NCBI RefSeq assembly: GCF_000763055.1
Contig: NZ_KN214134.1
Location: 120,346-184,345 of the forward strand
DNA from: Collinsella sp. 4_8_47FAA
Lineage (GTDB): Bacteria > Actinomycetota > Coriobacteriia > Coriobacteriales > Coriobacteriaceae
Direction: 5' to 3'
Length of the DNA stretch: 64,000 bases
Part shown: in pieces, positions 15,936 to 24,126 of the stretch
Position numbering within the stretch: position 1 is the first letter of the stretch
Layout of the letters: every line of letters begins with the position of its first letter
The notes under the pieces: generated by a model
Database searches by the model: none
What the model saw: only the letters and a program-made list of their open reading frames with translations
Told to the model about the DNA's origin: nothing
Translations under genes and position numbers: made by a program

Positions 15936-16690
15936 TGCGCGCCGGGGATTTTGTCGGCGCCAAGATCTATCGCAAGCCTACCGAGGACAAGCGCACCAAA
16001 AAGGACGGCACACCGCGCAGCCCTAAAAAGCTCGGAAAGATTCACTTTCCGGTCTTTACCCCGGGCGGTACGCGCGTGGTCGGCTTTATGGTCCGCCAGT
16101 CCGATATCGCGGGCATGATCGAGCGTCCCGACCGATTCGTAGCGCTCGACGCCATTGGTGTCTACGAGGGCGCCATTGCGGTCGATGACGTCAAGGACAC
16201 GTACGATGCCGCCGCTGCCAAGCGCCTCAACATCAACCTGGACGATTGCATCATCTGGGTCGGTATGGATGTGCGCACGGAATCGGGCGACGTCGTGGGC
16301 TATTGCTCGGACGTTGAGTTCAAGCCACGCTCGGGCATCGTGCAGGCATTCTATGTGACCGCCGGTGCTGCTTCGAGTGTTTTGGTTGGTGACACGCAGG
16401 TGCCGCCGACGATGCTGCGCGGCTATGCGGACGGCGCGATGATTGTTTCGGACGAGGTCAAGTCGCTCGGGTATTCGGGCGGTGCGGCTGCCAAGGCCGC
16501 CGAGGCCAGCGTCGTGGTGGGCGACAAGGTCAAAAAGGGCGCCAAGGTGCTCGACGACAAGGGATCGGTTGCCGTGGACAAGGGCAGTCGCGCACTGGGC
16601 AAGCAGCTCGGCAAGACGCGCGGCATGTTCAAGGCCTTTAAGGACGAATACCAAAAGGCGAGCGGAGGCTCGTCAAAAGCTACAAAATAG
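15935..16690 (+). CDS. PRC-barrel domain protein
   Basis: A 251-residue, apparently cytoplasmic protein with two PRC-barrel-like beta segments, roughly 1-95 (GKIHFPVFTPGGTRVVGFMVRQ) and 96-165 (WVGMDVRTESGDVVGYCSDVEF). The C-terminal third is Lys/Ala-rich and helical. PRC barrels are small beta domains found in RimM, reaction-centre subunit H and storage or envelope-linked proteins. A PRC-like N-terminus is also present in the MgtE-like protein at 18498. The partner is presumably the membrane YtxH protein whose stop it overlaps. Confidence 0.8.
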   Translation: MRAGDFVGAKIYRKPTEDKRTKKDGTPRSPKKLGKIHFPVFTPGGTRVVGFMVRQSDIAGMIERPDRFVALDAIGVYEGAIAVDDVKDTYDAAAAKRLNINLDDCIIWVGMDVRTESGDVVGYCSDVEFKPRSGIVQAFYVTAGAASSVLVGDTQVPPTMLRGYADGAMIVSDEVKSLGYSGGAAAKAAEASVVVGDKVKKGAKVLDDKGSVAVDKGSRALGKQLGKTRGMFKAFKDEYQKASGGSSKATK

Positions 16691-16711
16691 CGACGTACCA
16701 AATGATGGGAG

Positions 16712-16748
16712 GCAAGCCGGAGACCTGTTGCTCCGGCTTGCTGTGTTT
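16712..16748 (+). terminator. hairpin after the PRC-barrel gene, probable weak terminator
   Basis: GCAAGCCGGAG (16712-16722) pairs with CTCCGGCTTGC (16731-16741) around an 8-nt loop and is followed by TGTGTTT. The T-tract is interrupted, so termination may be partial. Confidence 0.55.
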
Positions 16749-16762
16749 ATGGGGGAGGGCAC

Positions 16763-18169
16763 ATGCGCCAAAACGGATCCAACTTAAACGGGCGTTCGGG
16801 TGCGCGTCCGACGGCGCGCCGCGATCTGGGGCAGCTGCCCAGCGGTCAGCGCAAGCGTCACCGTAAGCCCGGCGCGATGTATCTCAACCATAGCCGCGGC
16901 TTTAGCGACCGCAGCGCTCGCATCGGCAACAACCGTACGCCCCGTCGTTCGTCTCGCCTGCCCTATGCGCTCATTGCCGTGGGCTGTGCGCTCGTGCTGT
17001 TTATTGCTGCCGTCGTGGGCTACGTCAACCGCAGTGTGGACGTGGAGCTCAACGGCCAGAAGACCGCGGTGCGTGTGGGCTCTACGCTGCAGAATCTCAT
17101 CGACGACCAGGAGTTGACTGACACCTACGACGCAGGCGACCTGCTGGCCGTCGATGACAGCGTGCTCAAGCGCCATGGGGGCGAAAAGCTGTCGGTGAAG
17201 GTCGACGGCAAGCGCGTGAAACAGGGCAAATGGGATAGCCGCGAACTTGAGGGCGGCGAGAAGGTGACGGTCAAGGATGGCCGTAACACCTACGAGAAGC
17301 ACGAGGTTCAGGCTACGGTTATCGAGCCCAAGCTCAAGGTCGAGGGTACGGGCGCTATCGAGTATGTGCAGACGTGGGGTGTCCAGGGCCGCTCCGAGGT
17401 GTGGGTTGGTGAGCAGTCGGGCAAGACGCAGGACCGCGGCGAGGTTGTGCCCGCCACCGATTGCGTCGTTGCGTGCGCCAGCGTGGCGCCCAAGGGTAAC
17501 GAAAAATACGTGGCGCTGACGTTTGACGAGGGTCCGAGCGGCGCCACCAAACAGATCTTGCAGGTGCTCAAGGAAAAGGGCGTCACCGCGACGTTCTTCC
17601 TTTCGGGCGATGCGGCCGAGGCCTCGCCTGCCACGGCCAAGGCGATTGTCGATGCCGGGTGCGAGATCGGATCCAACAGCTACAGCGACGATTTGCTCAA
17701 GGGTCAGGACCGTGAGGCGGTACGCGAACAGATCACGAAAGGCACCGATGCGATTAAGTCGGCGACCGGCGTGAAGACGATGCTGCTGCGTGCTCCCTAC
17801 GCTGCCTTTGACGAGCAAAACTGGATTGATGCGATGGACCTGGTCTCCGCCGTGGTCTCGTGGAATATCGACTCGGGCGACTGGCTGCTCAACGGTGCCG
17901 ACGAGCAGGTCTCGACGGTGCTCGATTCGGTGACGCCGGGCAATATCGTGCTGCTCACCGATAGAGACGAATGCGCCGAGCAGACGCTCGAGGCGCTACC
18001 GCAGATTATCGACGGCCTCATTGCCGACGGCTACAAGATCGTGACGCTCAGCGACCTGGTCAAGACGGACACGTCGCTGAGCAAAAAGCTCACCTCGCTG
18101 ACGAAGGCCACCATGCCCAAGGACGCCGTGTTCCCCCAACTTGCCGAGGACAACGACACCACAGAGTAG
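16763..18169 (+). CDS. deacetylase-fold (NodB-like) membrane protein lacking metal ligands
   Basis: A 468-residue protein: a basic cytoplasmic tail (1-66), one membrane helix (68-88), a DUF348/G5-like beta region (90-235), then a NodB-homology domain (248-455). In active NodB deacetylases motif 1 is TFDDGP and motif 2 is H(S/T)xxH. Here motif 1 is TFDEGP (253-258) and motif 2 reads EIGSNSYSDD (301-310), with both zinc His replaced by Asn and Ser/Asp. The usual His near the end is also gone (IVLLTDRDE, 395-403). WNIDSGDW is kept. It therefore probably binds glycan or peptidoglycan without hydrolysing it. ATG 16763 follows GGGGGAGGG. Confidence 0.85.
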   Translation: MRQNGSNLNGRSGARPTARRDLGQLPSGQRKRHRKPGAMYLNHSRGFSDRSARIGNNRTPRRSSRLPYALIAVGCALVLFIAAVVGYVNRSVDVELNGQKTAVRVGSTLQNLIDDQELTDTYDAGDLLAVDDSVLKRHGGEKLSVKVDGKRVKQGKWDSRELEGGEKVTVKDGRNTYEKHEVQATVIEPKLKVEGTGAIEYVQTWGVQGRSEVWVGEQSGKTQDRGEVVPATDCVVACASVAPKGNEKYVALTFDEGPSGATKQILQVLKEKGVTATFFLSGDAAEASPATAKAIVDAGCEIGSNSYSDDLLKGQDREAVREQITKGTDAIKSATGVKTMLLRAPYAAFDEQNWIDAMDLVSAVVSWNIDSGDWLLNGADEQVSTVLDSVTPGNIVLLTDRDECAEQTLEALPQIIDGLIADGYKIVTLSDLVKTDTSLSKKLTSLTKATMPKDAVFPQLAEDNDTTE

Positions 18170-18177
18170 TTATTGGG

Positions 18178-18206
18178 TAGTCATTTAAGAACGTCCCCAA
18201 TGACTA
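18178..18206. repeat. 13-nt-core hairpin (GGGGAC family)
   Basis: Arms TAGTCATT/AATGACTA (18178-18185, 18199-18206) flank the 13-nt core, complement GGGGACGTTCTTA. It begins nine bases after the stop of the deacetylase-fold gene. Confidence 0.85.
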
Positions 18207-18283
18207 TGTCACGGATGCGTCAGCGTTTGGTATGCCTGCAATGTGCAGCGCATAAATTCGATGCCGCAGGGCGATGCTGATGC

Positions 18284-18497
18284 TATAGTTACTGCGGTTA
18301 ATGAGGGTCAAGAGAAAGGTTACAGGTGAAATCCAAACCTCGACCATACAGTCGATGACCCCATGCAGGTGCTTTTTGCGCATGCACGGGGTGTAAGCGT
18401 CGAGCGGCGTGCCGCCCGCGCATGCGTATACATATCCAGAAGCCCCCGGACGCCGCACGCGCGGCCGCGTCCGGAGGAATAATGATGGGGAGCACCA
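18284..18497 (+). promoter_or_regulatory. structured leader of the MgtE-like/NRMT operon, possible ion-sensing RNA
   Basis: A TATAGT box at 18284-18289 would start a transcript near 18296. The next 65 nt can fold as a three-way junction: GGGTC/GACCC (18305-18309, 18357-18361) closes AGGTT/AACCT (18317-18321, 18336-18340) and TCGAC/GTCGA (18340-18344, 18351-18355). A further GC-rich hairpin CCGGACGC/GCGTCCGG (18446-18453, 18467-18474) abuts the ribosome site GGGGAG. Short pieces (GGGTCAAGAGAAA, CCATACAG) recall M-box Mg2+ riboswitches, but the 5' M-box core is not evident. I call it a candidate regulatory RNA only. Confidence 0.4.
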
Positions 18498-20342
18498 TTG
18501 AATTATCTGAGTGAGATGCTCAAATTGCCGGTCTTGGACGTCGACGGCGAAAAGCTCGGCGTGGTGAACGATTTTGGCATTGCTACCGGCGAAGTTTTTC
18601 CGCACGTGACGTCGCTCGCGTTCCGCGGACCCGGCAAGACGCCGTTTATGATCAGCTGGCGCAAATGGGTCGACCGTATCGACGAGACGGGTGTACACCT
18701 TAAGACGTCGGCCACCGAAATCCGTTTTTCGTACCTGCAGCCGACCGAACTCCTGCTCGCCCGCGACGTGCTCAACAAGCAGATTGTCGACACGCAGGGC
18801 ATGAAGGTCGTGCGCGTCAACGACATCAAGTTTTCCATGTCGGGCGAAAATCAGCTGCGCCTGCTGGGCGCCGAGGTCGGTGCCCGCGGTCTGCTACGCG
18901 CCATCAGCCCCGCGCTCGAGCATATCGTCGAAGGCTTTATGAAGCACCTGGGCAAGCCGCTCAGTGAGGACATCATCGCTTGGTCCTACATGGACCTGCT
19001 CGACCGCTCGACCAAGAACATTCAACTCTCGGTGTCGCACAAGACGCTCGGCGAGCTGCACCCTGCCGACATCGCCGACATTATCGAGCAGCTCGACCCG
19101 CGCCTGCGTGCGCAGGTGTTTGCGCAGCTCGATACTGCCCAGGCCGCCGAGGCCATCTCGGAGTTCGATGACGACGAGCTTATGACCGAGATGCTCGAGG
19201 GCCTGTCCGACACCGACGCATCGTCGATGCTGGCCATGATGGACCCGGACGACGCCGCCGATCTGATCGACGAGCTCGATTACGAGAAGGCCGAGAAGCT
19301 CCTGCGCCTGATGGGCGTCAAGGAAGAGAAAGCGATTCGTAACCTGCTGGGGTATGAGGACAACACCGCCGGCCGCATCATGACCTCGGAGTTTGTCTCG
19401 CTGCCCGCCACGGCGACGGTCGGCGATGCCATCGAGGCGATTCGCAAACTCGATGAGGACTTCGAGAGTGTCTATTACGTCTATACCGAGGATCCGAGCG
19501 GCATGCTCACCGGCGTGCTCTCGCTGCGCACGTTGATCGTGGCCGACCGCGATGCCACGCTGGGCCAGCTCGCCTATCGCGACCTGGTCTACGTGTCGCC
19601 CGACGAGGACCAGGAAGACGTGACGGACGAGATGACCAAGTACGACCTGGTTGCCATCCCTGTCTGCGACGAGAACCGTCATATCCTGGGCATCGTGACC
19701 TTCGACGACGCCATGGACGTTATCGCCGAGGAGCATCAGGAGGACCTGCAGATCGCCGGTGTCGGCTCGGGCGATAGCGCGTCGGACGACTCGACGAACG
19801 TGCTCAGCTGGTTCGTGCATCGCCAGTACTGGGTTGTCGTGTGGGGCATTGCCTCGTGCATCATGGCAACGGTGCTGGGGACGGCGCTCGGCTCCGCGCA
19901 TCTGGTGGTGTTCCCCATGTGCGCCATGCCGCTCGTGCTGCTTGCTGCCTCGCGCATGGTGTCGTTCGTCAAGAACTACTTCTTGGAGTATGACGGTCAC
20001 GACGACGAGCCCAAGCCATATCTGGGGTTCTTCTTCCAGAGCACGGGCATGGGCCTGATTCTGTCACTCGTGACCTATCTGTGCGCCCAGCTGGTGCGCA
20101 CCGCCGCGTTTCCCGATGCGCCCATGTTTGAGGAGCAACTCTTTACCGGCTGCTTTAATATCGCTGCCATCATTTGCCTGGTTGGCAACATGAGCGCCGT
20201 GATTTACCTGATGGTGCTGTTCTGGCGTGACGAGCATGACCTCAACACGTCGGGCACCGCCATGAACGTTATTGCCGTCATGATCTCGTGCATAGCGTAC
20301 TGCGCCGCTGCGGTGCTGCTCACCATGTCGGTCATGGGTTAG
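18498..20342 (+). CDS. MgtE-like protein: PRC barrels, MgtE_N, CBS pair, divergent membrane domain
   Basis: A 614-residue protein, longer than usual MgtE (about 450). Residues 1-150 look like two PRC-barrel-like modules. About 185-300 is the MgtE_N superhelix (LGELHPADIADIIEQLDP, then repeats ending in FDDDELM and MDPDDAADLIDEL). Two CBS motifs follow (RIMTSEFVSLPATATV, VAIPVCDENRHILGIVT). The last 180 residues hold five membrane helices but lack the glycine/asparagine motif (GNxGTQ) and the Asp-containing last helix of Mg2+-conducting MgtE. It may be a Mg2+ sensor for the transporter encoded eight bases downstream. The start is TTG 18498 behind GGGGAG; no ATG fits the frame before residue 7. 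Confidence 0.8.
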   Translation: MNYLSEMLKLPVLDVDGEKLGVVNDFGIATGEVFPHVTSLAFRGPGKTPFMISWRKWVDRIDETGVHLKTSATEIRFSYLQPTELLLARDVLNKQIVDTQGMKVVRVNDIKFSMSGENQLRLLGAEVGARGLLRAISPALEHIVEGFMKHLGKPLSEDIIAWSYMDLLDRSTKNIQLSVSHKTLGELHPADIADIIEQLDPRLRAQVFAQLDTAQAAEAISEFDDDELMTEMLEGLSDTDASSMLAMMDPDDAADLIDELDYEKAEKLLRLMGVKEEKAIRNLLGYEDNTAGRIMTSEFVSLPATATVGDAIEAIRKLDEDFESVYYVYTEDPSGMLTGVLSLRTLIVADRDATLGQLAYRDLVYVSPDEDQEDVTDEMTKYDLVAIPVCDENRHILGIVTFDDAMDVIAEEHQEDLQIAGVGSGDSASDDSTNVLSWFVHRQYWVVVWGIASCIMATVLGTALGSAHLVVFPMCAMPLVLLAASRMVSFVKNYFLEYDGHDDEPKPYLGFFFQSTGMGLILSLVTYLCAQLVRTAAFPDAPMFEEQLFTGCFNIAAIICLVGNMSAVIYLMVLFWRDEHDLNTSGTAMNVIAVMISCIAYCAAAVLLTMSVMG

Positions 20343-20350
20343 GTGGTCGC

Positions 20351-21613
20351 GTGCAAAATACCAAGCAAAAGTCGGGCACCAAGCAAAAGTTGACCATCGC
20401 GGCCATCTTTGGCGCTATGGGTCCCGGTCTGCTGGCGGCGCTTTCGGGCAATGACGCCGGCGGCATTGCAACGTATTCCAGCGCGGGCGCCAGCTATGGC
20501 TACAAGATGCTGTGGATGCTTCCTGTCATGACCGTGCTGCTCATCGTGACGCAGGAGACCGCGGCGCGCTGCGGCTGCGTCACGGGCAAGGGCCTGGCAT
20601 CGCTCATTCGCGAGCGCTTTGGCGTGCGCAAGAGTGTACTTGCTATGGCGGCGCTGTTGATCGCCAACACGGCTGTGACCATTTCGGAGTTTGCGGGCAT
20701 CGCCAGCGGCCTTGCTCTCTTTGGCGTGCCGGCGAGCATCTCGGTGCCGTTGGTGGCGCTGCTGGTGTGGATGCTTACCATGTCGGGTAGTTTCCAGCGC
20801 ATCGAGAAGATTCTGCTGCTGGTAAGCTGCGTCTTCGTGACCTATATTGTCGCCGCGTTTATGGCTGGCCCCAACTGGGGTGAGGTCGCGGTCGACCTGG
20901 TCGTGCCTAACATTCAAAATGACCCCAGCTACGTGTCGCTCGTGGTCGCAACGATCGGTACCACCATCGCGCCGTGGATGATTTTCTTGGCGCAGAACAA
21001 CGTGGTCGATAAGAACGCGGGCGAGGACGATATCGTGCTGCAGCGCATCGATACCGTGAGCGGCTCGCTTGCCGCCGATGTCATTGCCGGCTTTATTATC
21101 ATCACGACCGGTGCGGTGTTGTTCCCGGCGGGCATTCAGATTAGCGATGCTGCCGATGCTGCCCGTGCGCTGGAGCCTATTGCGGGTCAGTGGTCCACGG
21201 TACTGTTTGCCTCGGGCCTGGTCGCGGCGAGTTTCTTGGCTGCCTGCGTGCTGCCGGGCGTTACGTCGAGCGCTATCTGCGAGGCATTTGGCTGGGAGCG
21301 CGGTGCCGACCGCAGCTGGGACGAGGCCCCGGTCTATCGCGGCATCATTACGGCCATCATCGGTATCTCTGCCGTGCTGGTGCTTATGCCCGGCGTCGAT
21401 CTGTTCCAGATTATGATGACCTCACAGGTCATCAATGGTGTGCTGTTGCCCGTGGTTCTGGTGTTCCAGGTGGTTATCGCAGCCGACCGTCACATTATGG
21501 GTGCCAACCGCAATGGCCGCGTGTGGAACGTGCTCACTTGGGCGACTATCGCCGTGATTACGGTGCTGACAGTCGTCATGTTTGTGCTGCAAGCGATGGG
21601 CTACAGCGCGTAG
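20351..21613 (+). CDS. NRAMP-superfamily transporter of the Mg-selective (NRMT) type
   Basis: A 420-residue, eleven-helix SLC11/NRAMP protein. Canonical NRAMPs have DPGN in helix 1 and MPH in helix 6 for Mn2+/Fe2+. Here helix 1 has DAGG (residues 35-38, in LLAALSGNDAGGIATYSSAG) and helix 6 has APW (207-209, in GTTIAPWMIFLAQNN). Loss of the metal-binding Met and Asn is the hallmark of the NRMT subgroup, structurally characterised from Eggerthella lenta as a Mg2+/Mn2+ carrier, as I recall it. The start is GTG 20351 with AGGTGG upstream. It follows the MgtE-like gene by eight bases, supporting a magnesium role. Confidence 0.87.
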   Translation: MQNTKQKSGTKQKLTIAAIFGAMGPGLLAALSGNDAGGIATYSSAGASYGYKMLWMLPVMTVLLIVTQETAARCGCVTGKGLASLIRERFGVRKSVLAMAALLIANTAVTISEFAGIASGLALFGVPASISVPLVALLVWMLTMSGSFQRIEKILLLVSCVFVTYIVAAFMAGPNWGEVAVDLVVPNIQNDPSYVSLVVATIGTTIAPWMIFLAQNNVVDKNAGEDDIVLQRIDTVSGSLAADVIAGFIIITTGAVLFPAGIQISDAADAARALEPIAGQWSTVLFASGLVAASFLAACVLPGVTSSAICEAFGWERGADRSWDEAPVYRGIITAIIGISAVLVLMPGVDLFQIMMTSQVINGVLLPVVLVFQVVIAADRHIMGANRNGRVWNVLTWATIAVITVLTVVMFVLQAMGYSA

Positions 21614-21632
21614 CGCCCACTTTTGCTTCCGA

Positions 21633-21666
21633 ACAGGCCACAGCGATGGGCTGCGGCCTGTTTTTT
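21633..21666 (+). terminator. rho-independent terminator of the MgtE-like/NRMT operon
   Basis: ACAGGCC (21633-21639) pairs with GGCCTGT (21655-21661), and six T follow the stem. A smaller inner hairpin extends it. Confidence 0.85.
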
Positions 21667-21723
21667 GCCCGCGACCTCTTGGGGCCGGCTCGAAAAGAGT
21701 GATTTTGGGTTGTTTGCTGCGGG

Positions 21724-23940
21724 CTATTTGTCGGTGCCCAGCTTGTGTGGCTTGATAGCGAGAGCATTGACGAGCGCGTCGGTGGCGGACTTGACGGCTG
21801 CCGGTTGCGGATCGTTGACGTGATCCTCGGGGTGTACGGGCAGGTCCTTCTTGACAGCATCGTGGATCAAGTTGAGGTACTCAGTCACGCCAGTGGTCGA
21901 TAGGTGCGTGCCATCGCCATCGAACAGGTCGTTGCGGTTAGCACTGTATCCGTACCAATCGATAACGCGCACGTTCTTGTAGCGCGTAGCGGCGTTGGCG
22001 ATGGCCTGGTTGGTAGAGCCAACCCACGGCTGCGGGCTGCGCGTGTTCACAAACACCACAATACGCCTATCTCCTGCATCGGCCATGATGGCGTCGATCT
22101 GGTCGTCGGTTACCAAGCCGTTGGTGCCCAGGGCAAAGACCACGATCTTGCCGGCAAGGTTCTGCTGGATATAGCCCTCAAATGTCGCACGGCCCGCATC
22201 GAACTGGCGGCCCTTTTCGGCATCGATATGGCTGTGCGGGAACACGCCGTCAAAGGTGTCCACGGCACGCAGCGACACGGAGTCGCCGATCATAAGCAGA
22301 TCGTAGGAGCCATCGGGGAAGCCGTCGTTGTCCTTGTCGGTGTCGTCGGCCGCTTGCTGGTCGGTGGGCGCGGTGTTTTTGGCTTCTTTGTTCAGAACTT
22401 CGGCGCCCTCGCCGCTCAGCGCAGACGTCTCGGGCACAAAGATCAGGCCGCCCAGTGCAACGACCAACACGATAGCGCAGGCTGCGCAGACAGGGATGTG
22501 CGCGCGTGCCCAGTTGGCGGGCGTGGTGGTGCCATCGCGGAATTCGGCGACGGTGCGGCCGAAGGCACCCTTCCTAAACGGCGTTTCGATAAAGCGATAG
22601 GAGCACTCGGCTACGGCGACCACCACAAGTACCTGCAAGATGTACTGCCACCAGGGCGTATCGTTGATGTTGGCGACCGGGTTCATAAGCAGCAGCAGCG
22701 GATAGTGCCACAGGTAGATACTGTACGAGCGCTTGCCAACCCACACGAGCGGCTCGGCGGACAGCGCGCGGGCAACCATTCCCTGGGGCTGCACGCAGGC
22801 CGCGATGACCATGAGCGTGAGGATGGAGCATAGCAGTGTGCCGCCGCGATACTGGAACGCGGTGTAGCCGTTGGTGAGCGCGACCATGGCGGCAAGGCCA
22901 ACCAGACCCACGACGCCCAGTACATCGATGGATGCGGGCGAGGACCAAAAGCGCACGAGGGCGCTCGGCTGTGCCGGGGCGGTCTCGGCTGATTCGTCGG
23001 CCTTCTCGCCAGGCTTGCCCTCGGCGTTTTTGCCGTGCTTGGCGGCGCCAGCCAGGCGATTGAGCCCCAAACGATGTGCGAGACGCACCGGCGCCAGGTC
23101 GCAATCGGGGATAAAGGCCATCCAGGTACCCAGCAGCAGCGAGAACACGCGGGTGTCGGTGCCGTAGTACACGCGGCTGGGGTCGGCGGCAGGGTTGTAA
23201 AGCACCATCATGGCGAGGGCAGATATCGCGGCAAGGCCCAGAACCACGCGGCGCGTGTTGGGTTTGCTCACATGCATGGATACCATGGCAAACAGCAGTG
23301 GCGGCCAAATCAGGTAGAACTGTTCCTCGATGGCAAGCGACCAAAAGTGCGTGAGCGGCGAGGGGTCGCCCAGAGCATTGAAGTACGAGACGTTTTGGGC
23401 AATCTGCCACCAGTTGTTGAAGAACAGCAGCGACGGCAGGATGTCGGGGCGCATCTTGGTGAGCATCACGTGGTTGAAGACGGTGCACAGAGCACAGGTC
23501 ACCACCACGACGGTCACCACGGCGGGGACCAGGCGACGGATGCGGCGGATCCAGAAGCTCTTGAGGTCGATGCGGCCGGTCTTAGCGACTTCGTTGAGCA
23601 GCAAGCGCGTGATCAGATAGCCCGAAAGCACAAAGAAGATCGTGACGCCGAGCAGGCCGCCCTGAGCCCACGTGAGGTTAAGGTGATAGAGCACCACCGC
23701 GACGACGGCGAGCGTACGCAGGCCGTCGAGTGCAGGGATGTAGCGGGACTTGGGGCGAGCAGGCGTCTGCTCCGCGGCGGGAGTGTTGGCGCGGCCCGCG
23801 TTGTTGGCAGAAGCGCGATGGGGGCTCGTGGTGCGTCGCGGCTCGTTGGCACGGCGTTCGCTCTTCACGCGTTCGTGCGGCGCCGGCTCGTTGCCCGTGC
23901 GGCGTCGACCGCGCGAGCCCGATTGCGAGAATTGTTCCAT
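21724..23940 (-). CDS. acyltransferase-3/SGNH protein, OatA-like
   Basis: A 738-residue protein. A basic, disordered N-terminus (1-65) precedes an acyltransferase-3 membrane domain of ten to eleven helices (about 66-430), with YIPALDGLRTLAVVAVVLYHL containing the conserved Arg and His, and later HFWSLAIEEQFYLIWP. An external SGNH hydrolase-like domain follows (about 550-730) with all blocks: IGDSVSLR (Ser), ALGTNG (Asn) and GDGTHLS (Asp and His). This is the layout of OatA, which O-acetylates peptidoglycan and confers lysozyme resistance; other glycans are possible acceptors. It is monocistronic on the minus strand and faces the NRMT terminator. Confidence 0.92.
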   Translation of the reverse strand: MEQFSQSGSRGRRRTGNEPAPHERVKSERRANEPRRTTSPHRASANNAGRANTPAAEQTPARPKSRYIPALDGLRTLAVVAVVLYHLNLTWAQGGLLGVTIFFVLSGYLITRLLLNEVAKTGRIDLKSFWIRRIRRLVPAVVTVVVVTCALCTVFNHVMLTKMRPDILPSLLFFNNWWQIAQNVSYFNALGDPSPLTHFWSLAIEEQFYLIWPPLLFAMVSMHVSKPNTRRVVLGLAAISALAMMVLYNPAADPSRVYYGTDTRVFSLLLGTWMAFIPDCDLAPVRLAHRLGLNRLAGAAKHGKNAEGKPGEKADESAETAPAQPSALVRFWSSPASIDVLGVVGLVGLAAMVALTNGYTAFQYRGGTLLCSILTLMVIAACVQPQGMVARALSAEPLVWVGKRSYSIYLWHYPLLLLMNPVANINDTPWWQYILQVLVVVAVAECSYRFIETPFRKGAFGRTVAEFRDGTTTPANWARAHIPVCAACAIVLVVALGGLIFVPETSALSGEGAEVLNKEAKNTAPTDQQAADDTDKDNDGFPDGSYDLLMIGDSVSLRAVDTFDGVFPHSHIDAEKGRQFDAGRATFEGYIQQNLAGKIVVFALGTNGLVTDDQIDAIMADAGDRRIVVFVNTRSPQPWVGSTNQAIANAATRYKNVRVIDWYGYSANRNDLFDGDGTHLSTTGVTEYLNLIHDAVKKDLPVHPEDHVNDPQPAAVKSATDALVNALAIKPHKLGTDK

Positions 23941-24126
23941 AAAACATCATCCAATGACGAGAATAATCAGCACGTATTCATTGTAGCTGCCTGCTCCTGT
24001 GAATGCTTGCTGCTGGCGCAACCTCAAGGGTGCGTTCACATCAAAGTGAACTAAAGTTATAGAGGTGCGAAGGCGCGCAATCGACGGTCGACGGTGGGTG
24101 CAAAGCCCGCAGATGAGGAGGTTTCC

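Noticed and set aside
18301-18361. M-box or cobalamin riboswitch
   Set aside because: Only short fragments of each consensus match; the diagnostic 5' M-box core and the B12 box are missing, so it is reported only as an unassigned structured leader.
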